A DNA stretch of 50,087 bases from Cytobacillus horneckiae. Lineage in GTDB: Bacteria > Bacillota > Bacilli > Bacillales > Cytobacillaceae. The notes under the pieces were generated by a model. It searched no databases, had not been told where the DNA came from, and saw only the letters and a program-made list of their open reading frames with translations. The DNA is taken from contig NZ_PISD01000076.1 in assembly GCF_002835735.1 (NCBI RefSeq), forward strand, positions 1 to 50,087, read 5' to 3'. The position numbers were made by a program, and so were the translations under genes. Below are positions 1 to 7,796 of this stretch, one piece after another (the stretch's first letter is position 1; each line of letters begins with the position of its first letter).

Positions 1-21
1 AACTTTATTCTGATTCAACAT
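1..21. repeat. Left terminal inverted repeat of the Tn7-like element
   Basis: The first 21 bases match the reverse complement of 50066-50086 at 19 of 21 positions (shared core AACTTTATTCT, then ATT and AACAT with two differences). Such a pair at both edges of a sequence that also carries tnsABCD is best read as the transposon ends. I could not identify a clear series of internal TnsB-binding repeats. Confidence 0.65.
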
Positions 22-146
22 ATTTATATGTGTACAATTTGTAGAAAAAGAAACGACAGAAATAATATAGACTATCACTAATTGAGTAAGCATAATCCCC
101 CTTCTTTCTATTGAAACCAATATAAAAAAGAAAGGAGCGCTTTGGT

Positions 147-194
147 ATGTATTTGGGAATTAAAAAATGCTATAAATGGCATTATCTTTTATGA
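147..194 (+). CDS. Possible 15-residue peptide ORF
   Basis: An ATG lies 9 bases after AAAGGAG and opens a 15-codon frame, MYLGIKKCYKWHYLL, ending in TGA. It is followed within 10 bases by a strong terminator hairpin. A ribosome site, a short frame and a terminator form a plausible mini-transcription unit at the transposon end, but so short a frame can occur by chance. No function is recognised. Confidence 0.2.
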   Translation: MYLGIKKCYKWHYLL

Positions 195-200
195 ATGTAA

Positions 201-245
201 AAAGAGCCAAAATACGAAAGTAGTGTATTTAGGCTCTTTATTTTT
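201..245 (+). terminator. Rho-independent terminator near the left end
   Basis: AAAGAGCC-A-AAATAC pairs with GTATTT-A-GGCTCTTT (one mismatch) around a 9-base loop, followed by a T-rich run on the plus strand. It would stop rightward transcription entering from the flank or from the 147-194 frame. Confidence 0.65.
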
Positions 246-263
246 ATTCCTTATTGAAGTAAC

Positions 264-540
264 GCACCCTTATATGTAGTATGGTATTTGACCTTTTTCA
301 ACGTAAATAAAGATATAAAAACAGCCTATTTACTAACTATTTTTACTTATTATATTTAGTAAATAATAATAGTTTTCAACGTAAACAACGATAGGGCTTT
401 ACTTGGAGGGGTGGGTATGATAGGCTGGTTTGCCTACTGAAACACAAGTGCTTCAGCCTTTCAAGACAAATCATACCCACAGAGTCTCCAAGTCAAGTCC
501 TTAAACGCTTTTCTATGGTTACATGTAGTATAAAGGGTGC
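264..540. repeat. Possible MITE-like element with GCACCCTT inverted ends
   Basis: GCACCCTT at 264-271 is repeated inverted (AAGGGTGC) at 533-540. Inside are a 21-base direct repeat at 295-315 and 373-393 (19 of 21 identical, starting TTTTCAACGTAAA), a palindrome at 327-365 (TATTTACTAA and its complement) and a folded segment at 395-500. GCACCCTT recurs at 1193-1200. There is no coding frame of note. A non-autonomous mobile element or a regulatory/recombination site are both possible. Confidence 0.4.
395..500 (+). ncRNA. Long multi-stem hairpin, possible structured RNA
   Basis: Nested arms pair in order: ACTTGGAG (401-408) with CTCCAAGT (486-493), GTGGGTATGAT (411-421) with ATCATACCCAC (470-480), and AGGCTG (422-427) with CAGCCT (454-459). 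GGGCTT at 395 extends the outer stem imperfectly. I recognise no RNA family, and it could instead be a DNA recombination structure. Confidence 0.35.
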
Positions 541-599
541 ACCATATCAGTGCTTTGAAAAGGATACTATATATAAGGGACGTTAGTTGAAGATCCAAA

Positions 600-1061
600 T
601 TAACTTTTAATACTTTTTATATACTTTGTAACATTACCCAAACAGCAACTTCCTTGTGGATTGTTTACCTCACAACCACATCGGTTTTCCTTTATGTTTT
701 CTCGAATATGTTCAATTGGATTAGGAGAAAGTTCTTGTTTTACATATTTCTTAATTTTCTCTTTTGTCCAGTCAAAGCAATAGCAAATAGGTGTTATTAC
801 ATAGTCATCTTTTTGATGTACTGCTACCTTTATGTCAGATGTAAGATATTTCTTATTATCAGCATCAAAATAAACTACATCACACTCTTTACTTAAACAG
901 AAATAGTGATTTACATTCGCATTTAAAGTTTCTAATGCAGTCGGTTTAAGTAATGATTTTAGTGTAATCAACTTTACGTTTTTTGCTTTTTTATTACAAG
1001 TTGGGCAAGCACCATTATTTTCCGTTACCACTTCATTAACCTTACTACTACAACAATCCAT
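600..1061 (-). CDS. CopZ-N-like Fe-S/zinc binding protein
   Basis: This 153-residue Cys-rich protein resembles the N-terminal domain of archaeal CopZ, a [2Fe-2S]- and zinc-binding domain of metal-handling proteins. Visible motifs in order are CC at residues 3-4, CPTC near 19, YFCLSKEC near 54, PICYCFDWT near 92, and RCGCEVNNPQGSCCLG near 127. The ATG at 1061 follows GGTGGGAG at good spacing. It lies just downstream of cadA on the same strand, but the cadA terminator at 1231-1258 separates the two. A role in metal delivery or detoxification is inferred from context and family; its metal specificity is unknown. Confidence 0.75.
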   Translation of the reverse strand: MDCCSSKVNEVVTENNGACPTCNKKAKNVKLITLKSLLKPTALETLNANVNHYFCLSKECDVVYFDADNKKYLTSDIKVAVHQKDDYVITPICYCFDWTKEKIKKYVKQELSPNPIEHIRENIKENRCGCEVNNPQGSCCLGNVTKYIKSIKS

Positions 1062-1230
1062 CGTTCTCCCACCTTTATTTACGATTCATTAATGTTTCAA
1101 TAATAGGACATTCATGTAGGGATTTTTATTGAACTAAACCGCCCTATAGTAATAACTTCAACAAAAAGAGCGTAAATCATTGTTGGATCAACGCACCCTT
1201 TAGTTTAATAAGAATTACACTAGGCAAAAA

Positions 1231-1258
1231 AGCAAGGGAACTAAAATTTTCCCTTGCT
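1231..1258 (-). terminator. Terminator after cadA
   Basis: AGCAAGGGAA and TTCCCTTGCT form a perfect 10-bp stem with an 8-base loop. On the minus strand it is followed by TTTTTT, directly after the cadA stop. Confidence 0.85.
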
Positions 1259-1272
1259 ATGAAACCTTATTT

Positions 1273-3402
1273 TTATTCTTTAACCTTTAGTAATCTTAAA
1301 CTGTTTAATGTAACAAGCAATGTTGCGCCCATATCGGCAAATATAGCAATCCATAGGGTCAACCAGCCGGGCATAACTAATAGTAATGCCACTAATTTAA
1401 TGGCTAAAGAGAAGGTAATGTTTTGCTTGATAATGGTTAATGCCTTACGACTTAATTTAATGGTATATGGCAACTTGCTTAAATCATCAGACATTAATGC
1501 AATATCGGCTGTTTCTAGTGCTGTATCAGTTCCAGCACCACCCATCGCTACACCGACCGTTGAAGCCGCAAGTGCTGGTGCATCATTTACACCATCTCCT
1601 ACCATTGCCACACTTTGATGCTTTCCACGAAGTTCTTTAATAAAGTTTAATTTATCTTCTGGAAGTAAATCGGCTTTAATATCTGAAACACCAACCTGTT
1701 TCCCAATGGCTTCTGCTGTTCGTTTATTGTCACCAGTCAGCATTACTGTTTCAATTCCCATATGATTCAATTTGTTGATGACTTCTTTTGATGTTTCTCT
1801 CATTTCATCTGCTACGGCAATTAGCGAAAGGATTTCTTTATCCGTTCCCAAAACCATCACCGTTTTTCCTTCTATTTGCATACGAGTAATTTTCTCTAGA
1901 ATGGTACTTTCAATTGTTTGATGCAATTCTTCAAACAAATTTGGACTTCCGACATAATACATTTCATTATTTACTCTTGCTTTTACACCTTTACCCGTAA
2001 TTGATTGAAAGTCTTCTACCGACATTCCATTAAAGTTCAAGCCGTTTTCTTCTGCTTTTCTTATAATGGCTGAAGCAAGTGGATGTTGTGATCCTTTTTC
2101 AATGGCTGCTGTAACTGCAAGCAATTCGTTTTTATCGTCACCATATGTCACGATGTCTGTTACAGTAGGAATTCCTTTTGTTAATGTTCCTGTTTTATCA
2201 AAAGCAATGGCTTTAAGGGCTCCTGCTTCTTCTAAATGAATACCACCTTTAATTAAAACACCATTTTTCGCTGCATTTCCAATAGCAGTAACAATCGATA
2301 CCGGCGTGGAAACAACTAAAGCACACGGACAACCAACAACTAAAACTGCCAACCCTTGATAAATCCATTCACTCCAATCTCCACCAAATAATGGAGGTAT
2401 AACAGCGATTAAAAGGGCCAAAATCATAATAGATGGTGTATAGTATTTCGCAAATTTATCGACAAATGCTTGAGAAGGTGCTCGTTCTGCTTGTGCTTCT
2501 TCTACAAGATGAATAATTTTTGAAAGAGTAGTATCTTCCACTCGTTTGGTTACTTTAACTTCGAGCAATCCTTCTTCATTTAATGTTCCCGCAAACACTT
2601 CATCATCAATTGTTTTTGTTACCGGAACACTTTCCCCAGTAATCGCAGCCTGATTTAATGTTGAAGTTCCTTTGATAACTACTCCATCCATTGCTAACTT
2701 TTGACCCGGTTTTACAATCATAATGTCTCCAACTTGAACATCATCAACGTGGATTATCATTTCTTCATTCCCACGACGGACTAATGCTTCTTTTGGAGCA
2801 ATATCCATCAATGATTCAATGGATTGACGAGCCTTATCCATTGAATAGCGCTCTAATGCTTCACTAATCGCAAATAGGATAACAACAGTTGCACCTTCAC
2901 CCCATTCACCAATGATTGCAGCACCTATAATGGCAATCGTCATTAGTGTATTCATATCAAATTGTAATCTGCTTAAATTTTTAAGACCTTTAATAAACAG
3001 CGAATATCCACCAATTAAAATGGATGCTGCATAACCAATAGTTGGAAGAATATGCTCTTCTCCGTATTGCGCCCCTAAAAACCAACTAATCAACAGTAAT
3101 ATCGCAGAAATATAGACCTTAATATTTTCTTTTTGCTTCCAGAATGGTTCACGTTCTACTCTCTGTTCTTTTTCATCCCGAATCTTTAAATTTTCAAATG
3201 CTCCTGCTTTTTCTAGTTCTTCAATCGTTGCAGTACCTTTCACATACACTTTAGATGCTCCAAAATTTACTTTCGCATCATCAACACCGGGCAATTCTTT
3301 TACATTATTTTCAAAAATGGCTGCACAATTTACACAAGTAAATCCTTGAACACGATATGCTTTCATTTCTTCTTCAGTTAATTTGGGTTGTTGATTAGAC
3401 AT
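1273..3402 (-). CDS. cadA: CadA, Cd/Zn/Pb-exporting P1B-type ATPase
   Basis: This 709-residue membrane ATPase pumps Cd(II), and usually Zn(II) and Pb(II), out of the cytoplasm. One N-terminal heavy-metal domain has FTCVNC (Cys23, Cys26). Membrane helices follow, then the actuator motif TGES, the metal-binding CPC motif in VVGCPCALV, the phosphorylation motif DKTGT and the hinge GDGVNDAP. Length fits the pI258 CadA class. The start ATG follows GAGGTGAAAGTCA and overlaps the end of cadC by 8 bases, so cadC-cadA form one operon under the CadC-type operators at 3782-3845. All key residues look intact. Confidence 0.96.
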   Translation of the reverse strand: MSNQQPKLTEEEMKAYRVQGFTCVNCAAIFENNVKELPGVDDAKVNFGASKVYVKGTATIEELEKAGAFENLKIRDEKEQRVEREPFWKQKENIKVYISAILLLISWFLGAQYGEEHILPTIGYAASILIGGYSLFIKGLKNLSRLQFDMNTLMTIAIIGAAIIGEWGEGATVVILFAISEALERYSMDKARQSIESLMDIAPKEALVRRGNEEMIIHVDDVQVGDIMIVKPGQKLAMDGVVIKGTSTLNQAAITGESVPVTKTIDDEVFAGTLNEEGLLEVKVTKRVEDTTLSKIIHLVEEAQAERAPSQAFVDKFAKYYTPSIMILALLIAVIPPLFGGDWSEWIYQGLAVLVVGCPCALVVSTPVSIVTAIGNAAKNGVLIKGGIHLEEAGALKAIAFDKTGTLTKGIPTVTDIVTYGDDKNELLAVTAAIEKGSQHPLASAIIRKAEENGLNFNGMSVEDFQSITGKGVKARVNNEMYYVGSPNLFEELHQTIESTILEKITRMQIEGKTVMVLGTDKEILSLIAVADEMRETSKEVINKLNHMGIETVMLTGDNKRTAEAIGKQVGVSDIKADLLPEDKLNFIKELRGKHQSVAMVGDGVNDAPALAASTVGVAMGGAGTDTALETADIALMSDDLSKLPYTIKLSRKALTIIKQNITFSLAIKLVALLLVMPGWLTLWIAIFADMGATLLVTLNSLRLLKVKE

Positions 3403-3763
3403 TGACTTTCACCTCTTTTTTATGTGCTAATGCAATAGTGATTAATTGCTTGATGTGGTCATCATCTAGTGAGTAAAACGCTAATTTGCCTTCTTTTCGG
3501 TATTTTACAATCCCTTGTTTATGAAGAGTTCGTAGGTGATGAGATGCTGTTGCAACGGTAGAACCTATAATATTGGCGACATCACACACACATAGTTCGT
3601 CATCTTGACATAAAGCAAAGGATATTTTTGCTCTGTTTTCATCTGCAAGTGCTTTAAATAATAAGGCAACACTAGACATATCCTCTTTTTCTAATTCGCC
3701 TTGTATTCGATTAACTTTTTCTTCGTCATAACAATAAATTTCACAAGTATCCTTCTTACCCAT
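3395..3763 (-). CDS. cadC: CadC, ArsR-family metal-responsive repressor
   Basis: This 122-residue winged-helix repressor releases its operator when it binds Cd, Pb or Zn. Sensor cysteines are visible in DTCEIYC near the N-terminus and ELCVCD in the middle, followed by the recognition helix region TVATASHHLRTL. Length and sequence pattern agree with plasmid pI258 CadC. I chose the ATG at 3763 because GGGAGTGAAACTA precedes it; an earlier in-frame start would add 8 residues inside the operator. It is transcribed first in the cadCA operon and probably also controls the methyltransferase-cadD unit, which has the same operators. Confidence 0.95.
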   Translation of the reverse strand: MGKKDTCEIYCYDEEKVNRIQGELEKEDMSSVALLFKALADENRAKISFALCQDDELCVCDVANIIGSTVATASHHLRTLHKQGIVKYRKEGKLAFYSLDDDHIKQLITIALAHKKEVKVNV

Positions 3764-3781
3764 TAGTTTCACTCCCTTTTC

Positions 3782-3845
3782 ATTCAAATATTCATTTGAA
3801 TATATTATAACCCTTTTTTATCGTTATTCAAACATTTATTTGAAT
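3782..3845 (-). promoter_or_regulatory. cadCA promoter with two CadC-type operators
   Basis: Two 20-base palindromes of the type ATTCAAATATTCATTTGAAT lie at 3782-3801 and 3826-3845, 44 bases apart. On the minus strand the upstream palindrome supplies the -35 TTGAAT; a 16-base spacer leads to TATAAT (3804-3809), and the second palindrome covers the start region. Repressor binding would block the promoter directly. The control unit at 5182-5245 has exactly the same geometry. Confidence 0.85.
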
Positions 3846-3861
3846 GAAATCAAACCAAAAA

Positions 3862-3884
3862 TGCTTGGATAAAAAATCCAAGCA
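3862..3884 (-). terminator. Terminator after cadD
   Basis: TGCTTGGAT and ATCCAAGCA form a 9-bp stem with a 5-base loop, followed by TTTTT on the minus strand. It separates the cadD unit from the cadCA operators. Confidence 0.85.
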
Positions 3885-3930
3885 CTTTTTCTTAACTACT
3901 TTCGTCTGATTCAACCCAATTACCTGTTTG

Positions 3931-4548
3931 TTAAAATAGGAATGAGAACAAGGCATTGAATGTCCCATTTTCATACATAATATAAATTCCTAATCCTATA
4001 AAGACAATTGGAACAATCCAACGTTCATACTTTTCTATTTTTTCCGATACGAATTCCAAGTGTGCTAAACGATAGCCCACGTAGAGTAAAACCCCAATCA
4101 TTATTAAAAAGACAATAATAGAGACAATGATTTCAGTCCCATTTAATGTTGTGAAATACGGTACATAAATGGAAAAGTCATCCGCACTGGAAGACAATAC
4201 AATAAAAGTGACCGTTAGAAAAAATTGATTAAACCTACCTGAGGAAAATAAGGACAAAATGTTGCTTTCATCTTCATCTTGTTCTCCTTTAATCCATATT
4301 TTTATTCCTAAATAAATTGGTAAAAGTCCAAGAAGTCCTATAACCCATTGTTGAGGGATCAAGTTGGCAACACCTAAAGAAACTAAAAGACTTGCTCCTA
4401 TAACAATTATCGTTCCAACATACTTTCCTATCCAAATATGTATTTCCTGTCCTTTTTTTATTTGCGAAAACAATAGAATTAAAATAACAAGATAATCAAT
4501 CCCTGTCGCTACATAAATAGTTGCGGCTGTAAGTATCGTTGTTATCAT
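3931..4548 (-). CDS. cadD: CadD-family cadmium resistance transporter
   Basis: This 205-residue membrane protein has about five to six hydrophobic segments, including an N-terminal helix with the TGIDYLV motif and a central ADDFSIYVPYF motif typical of CadD transporters. The family gives cadmium resistance by a route independent of the ATPase. The start ATG follows GGAGGTAAATA. It is the second gene after the SAM methyltransferase and is probably expressed from the operator-controlled promoter at 5182-5245. Two cadmium exporters in one cargo block suggests selection for metal resistance. Confidence 0.88.
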   Translation of the reverse strand: MITTILTAATIYVATGIDYLVILILLFSQIKKGQEIHIWIGKYVGTIIVIGASLLVSLGVANLIPQQWVIGLLGLLPIYLGIKIWIKGEQDEDESNILSLFSSGRFNQFFLTVTFIVLSSSADDFSIYVPYFTTLNGTEIIVSIIVFLIMIGVLLYVGYRLAHLEFVSEKIEKYERWIVPIVFIGLGIYIMYENGTFNALFSFLF

Positions 4549-4573
4549 TTATTTACCTCCAAAATTTCAATTT

Positions 4574-5137
4574 TTAATTTTTTAAACAAAGGAAAGACCC
4601 GACTCCCTTTGAAATAATTCTTTTTTGTTCTAAAATATCGAACCCTGTTTCCTCAAGATGATTTGTAAATTCATCCCAAGTAAAGTAGGCTTCTGGCGGA
4701 TGATCTAATTTAAAATAAGTGGCAAAAAAATGAGAAGCATCTTTATTCAAATCTTCGACTAAAAGTACCCCTCCAGACTTTAACACTCGATAAAGTTCTG
4801 TAATAGCATCTTTCCATTGAGGAATATGATGCAGTATTCCGAAAACAAAAACAGCATCAAACTTATCGGAGTCTAAATGTGTTTCTAACACGCTGCCAAC
4901 AAAGAAATTTAATTCGGGATATGCTTGTTTTGCCTTTTCAATTTGTGATGGCATAATATCGAACCCTATCAATTCAGCAGGACTAAATTCTTGAATTAAC
5001 TTTGTACTATATCCTGATCCACACCCAGCATCTAATACTACTTTTCCCTCCAAAGAAAGATTATTCTTATCTAAAAACTCTTTAAAGGTTTTAAACTCAA
5101 TGTTCTTTTGAAGCCATTTCCTTATTGGATTATTCAT
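4574..5137 (-). CDS. Class I SAM-dependent methyltransferase
   Basis: This is a 187-residue Rossmann-fold methyltransferase. Motif I is VLDAGCGSGYS near residue 35, the acidic end of strand 2 is GFDIMPSQ, and FDAVFVFGILHHIPQW and YRVLKSGGVLLVEDL are motifs IV to VI. This is the small-molecule methyltransferase pattern; the substrate cannot be told. Its ATG (5137) overlaps the stop of a 9-codon leader (TGATG), and I see no separate ribosome site, so translation is probably coupled. It lies between CadC-type operators and cadD, which suggests a link to metal stress. Confidence 0.82.
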   Translation of the reverse strand: MNNPIRKWLQKNIEFKTFKEFLDKNNLSLEGKVVLDAGCGSGYSTKLIQEFSPAELIGFDIMPSQIEKAKQAYPELNFFVGSVLETHLDSDKFDAVFVFGILHHIPQWKDAITELYRVLKSGGVLLVEDLNKDASHFFATYFKLDHPPEAYFTWDEFTNHLEETGFDILEQKRIISKGVGSFLCLKN

Positions 5138-5166
5138 CAAATGAAATTCGATTTATTTAATTCCAT
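5137..5166 (-). CDS. Nine-residue leader peptide ORF
   Basis: GGGGTGATTGTT precedes an ATG that opens MELNKSNFI, whose TGA stop overlaps the ATG of the methyltransferase. The strong ribosome site belongs to this mini-ORF rather than to the methyltransferase, which suggests translational coupling. It could instead be an accidental frame, with initiation starting directly at 5137. Confidence 0.45.
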   Translation of the reverse strand: MELNKSNFI

Positions 5167-5181
5167 AACAATCACCCCTTT

Positions 5182-5245
5182 ATTCAAACATTCATTTGAA
5201 TGTATTATATCAAATTCATCTTATTATTCAAATATGCATTTGAAT
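5182..5245 (-). promoter_or_regulatory. Promoter of methyltransferase-cadD with two CadC-type operators
   Basis: Palindromes ATTCAAACATTCATTTGAAT (5182-5201) and ATTCAAATATGCATTTGAAT (5226-5245) are 44 bases apart. On the minus strand, TTGAAT in the upstream palindrome, a 16-base spacer and TATAAT (5204-5209) form the promoter. Spacing and sequence match the cadCA control region, so one regulator very probably serves both. Confidence 0.85.
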
Positions 5246-5536
5246 AAAATTACAAAATTTACATAAAAAAAGAATTGGAAAAGTCCCAATTCTAATACCA
5301 ACTTTGTTAAATTATCCTCGGTTAATACAAAAAGCACTGCCTTACAAATATGTATAAATATAAGTGTTTATACGTTAATGTATTGAGAAATGATTCAAAA
5401 TGATTTATAAACATAAACATACTGCCAAAACCTACATCATTTAAATGCCAGAAACATATTGGTATTCAATTTCCATTTAAATGCTTTGATTTCGGATATT
5501 TACCCACCGAAAGTAACGTTACAACTCTACTACATT
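5246..5536. other. Gap of about 290 bases
   Basis: This stretch holds the terminator at 5271-5293 and a 10-base palindrome GTAACGTTAC near 5513. I see no gene in it. Confidence 0.5.
5271..5293 (-). terminator. Terminator downstream of the Gabija operon
   Basis: AGAATTGG and CCAATTCT pair around a 7-base loop, with TTTTTT following on the minus strand. It is the first clear terminator after the gene ending at 5537. Confidence 0.75.
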
Positions 5537-6238
5537 TTATTTTGAAACTGCTTGTTCCAAATGCTTATTCATTTCAATAAGAGTACCTGTTTCCTTATTT
5601 ACCGAAAGAACCTTTCCATCAATGCTATATTCTTCACCAATTCGCAAGTCCGGGTCTTCTTGTTTTAGTAACTCCAAGCATTTATATGTAGAGATAAGTT
5701 GACCTCTACAGAATTCAATAAAATTCTGGTTTGACATTCCATTAACAGAATAAATTTTAGAGTGTTCAACTCCCGTATAATATCCAGTCAATTCCTGCAT
5801 AAGGGAATTGGAAAAATATTGTGCGCATTGCGCATTAATTTCTTTCCAAGTATCCATTCTTGTGTGAACTACTATATGCCCCCTTGAAGTCTTATCAATC
5901 GAAAACCCACCACTAATGAAATAATGTCTTAGTTTTTCCTTTAAATTTATGTGCTCTCCATTTTGCAGATAGTACTGGGAAAAAACATATATAAATGAAT
6001 TCATGTATATTTCACTATTAACTAAGTAAATAAGGTTCTTTTTTACAGTCTCTTCCTTGTATTTTCTATCTTTATATTCATTATAAGAATGCTCGATTGT
6101 TTTATTTGATGCCTTGGAGAGACTTGCCGTTAAATAGACATATACCCCCGTAATAGAGACCAATAAAATATTTATCAATACTGTTAATGCTCCATTATTT
6201 TCATTTAGAAAATTTATACCTTCTTGTATAAGGCTCAT
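5537..6238 (-). CDS. One-helix membrane protein coupled to gajB
   Basis: This 233-residue protein of unknown function has a single hydrophobic segment at about residues 17-40 (ALTVLINILLVSITGVYVYL), followed by a charged, mostly helical cytoplasmic part. The ATG overlaps the gajB stop by 4 bases (ATGA) and has GGAGAAGC as ribosome site, so it is the third gene of the Gabija operon. Standard Gabija has only gajA and gajB. The tight coupling suggests an accessory or effector role, for example membrane tethering, but this is inference and I recognise no family. Confidence 0.7.
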   Translation of the reverse strand: MSLIQEGINFLNENNGALTVLINILLVSITGVYVYLTASLSKASNKTIEHSYNEYKDRKYKEETVKKNLIYLVNSEIYMNSFIYVFSQYYLQNGEHINLKEKLRHYFISGGFSIDKTSRGHIVVHTRMDTWKEINAQCAQYFSNSLMQELTGYYTGVEHSKIYSVNGMSNQNFIEFCRGQLISTYKCLELLKQEDPDLRIGEEYSIDGKVLSVNKETGTLIEMNKHLEQAVSK

Positions 6239-7791
6239 ATTGGTTGCTTCTCCTTTTCCCCCATTGCTGGAATCATATCTACATTTAAGAGGGTTAAGTT
6301 CTTTTTTAATTCATCATCAATTTCTTCTAAACAAGCAATACATAAAAATTCTTTTGCTCTACTAAATGCTACATACCCAATTCTACAAGTATCTTGCTTA
6401 TCCTCAAACCTCAATTGCTTGTCCACTTCTAACCATTTTTTTAACTCATTTTTACTCTTTGCAATTACTAGAACCGCATCAGCCTGTAATCCCTTCGATT
6501 TGTGAATGGTAAGATGATAATCTTTAATTTCTTTAATACTACTAAAGTATTGGAGTTCGAGATTAATCTTGTTAATAAATCCTTCTGCAATATGGTCTGG
6601 ATTATGTTGTACTTTTTTATGAACAGACTTATACGGATCGCATTTGAAGTTTGTTTTTAACAACGAGATTAACTCACTACTATTTATAAATGGATTTGTT
6701 TTAATGCTTTCTACTAATTTAAAGCAGAGTTGTCTATACGCTAGATCATCTATTTCCAAGTCCTCCATAATACTTGTCCTGCTTCTATTTAAAATTTCAC
6801 AGATGAATGTTGAACATTCTTTCAATAACTGTATTGAATTAGAATCGCTACCATCTTTTTGAATCAATCCATATTCATTTTCAACTGTCTTAAATGTGCT
6901 GCGTCGGTAACCCAAAAAGAATCTTGTTAATGGGTTATTTTCACATACGGTTCTATCATTGCATAGAGAATTAAATGAATTAATAATCTCCCGTAAATCA
7001 TAAGTGTCAGCAATGAAAGTCACTTTATTATTTGTATGATTCTCCTTATTAGTTTTTTGTTGAATGATTGAGGTATGGAAGTTATTGATAAAATTAATAA
7101 TGGTTGAACTTGACCTATTATTACTATCTAGATATTCCTTATTAATAGTTCCACTGTTAATGGCCTTATATATTGGCCGCTTATCTAAACTCTGGATCTG
7201 ATTACCTTGATTTTGAAAAGTCATGATACTTTGCTCTGGATCGCCTACAAAATACATTTCTGTCTCTGATGCTTTCCTTATCTCTTCAAATATATTGAAT
7301 TGTCCTGAGTTTGCATCTTGAAATTCATCCACAAATAAAAATTGTAGCCTTTGAGAAACAAGTTCTCTAATCTTTTTGTTTTCTTTTAATAAATTACTAG
7401 ATAATGACACAATCTTTTCATAAGGTACTATTCCCTTTTTAACAATATTACTCTTAATAATGTTTTCTTCTTTTCTATCATTGGCCTTTATACTCACATC
7501 TTTATAAACAACTTGCTCTGGTAAAACACCTTGAACCACCCCAAATGGTTTAAGTATAAAACGAACTAAAAAACTATGAATAGTTCCAATAAAGACATTT
7601 GGAGGAATAACCGTTTTTTCATTCAAGCGTTCCCTAATTTCATTAGTTGCCGAGTTAGTGTACGTAATTACAGCAAGAAATCGATGGGGCTCCAGTAATG
7701 GTACTTTATTAATCACCTTTTCAATTATATAATGAGTTTTTCCAGCACCGGGTCCTGCGATAACTAGTGTAGGTTTTAATTTTTTGGCCAT
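6235..7791 (-). CDS. gajB: GajB, UvrD-like helicase of Gabija
   Basis: This is a 518-residue SF1 helicase/ATPase of the Gabija anti-phage system. Walker A AGPGAGKT lies at residues 12-19, TYTNSATNEI near 43 is motif Ia, DEFQD at 155-159 is Walker B, and VGDPEQSIMTF, TIHKSKGLQAD and GYVAFSRAK are motifs III, V and VI. Length fits GajB (about 500 residues). It starts 5 bases after the gajA stop with GGGGTAAAGG before the ATG. In the known system GajB works with the GajA nuclease and senses DNA ends or nucleotide depletion during infection. Confidence 0.92.
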   Translation of the reverse strand: MAKKLKPTLVIAGPGAGKTHYIIEKVINKVPLLEPHRFLAVITYTNSATNEIRERLNEKTVIPPNVFIGTIHSFLVRFILKPFGVVQGVLPEQVVYKDVSIKANDRKEENIIKSNIVKKGIVPYEKIVSLSSNLLKENKKIRELVSQRLQFLFVDEFQDANSGQFNIFEEIRKASETEMYFVGDPEQSIMTFQNQGNQIQSLDKRPIYKAINSGTINKEYLDSNNRSSSTIINFINNFHTSIIQQKTNKENHTNNKVTFIADTYDLREIINSFNSLCNDRTVCENNPLTRFFLGYRRSTFKTVENEYGLIQKDGSDSNSIQLLKECSTFICEILNRSRTSIMEDLEIDDLAYRQLCFKLVESIKTNPFINSSELISLLKTNFKCDPYKSVHKKVQHNPDHIAEGFINKINLELQYFSSIKEIKDYHLTIHKSKGLQADAVLVIAKSKNELKKWLEVDKQLRFEDKQDTCRIGYVAFSRAKEFLCIACLEEIDDELKKNLTLLNVDMIPAMGEKEKQPI

Positions 7792-7796
7792 ATCCT

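Noticed and set aside
3904..3914. TCTGATTCAAC repeated from the left end
   Set aside because: It is a single 11-base match inside a gene-end region with no further similarity; probably chance.
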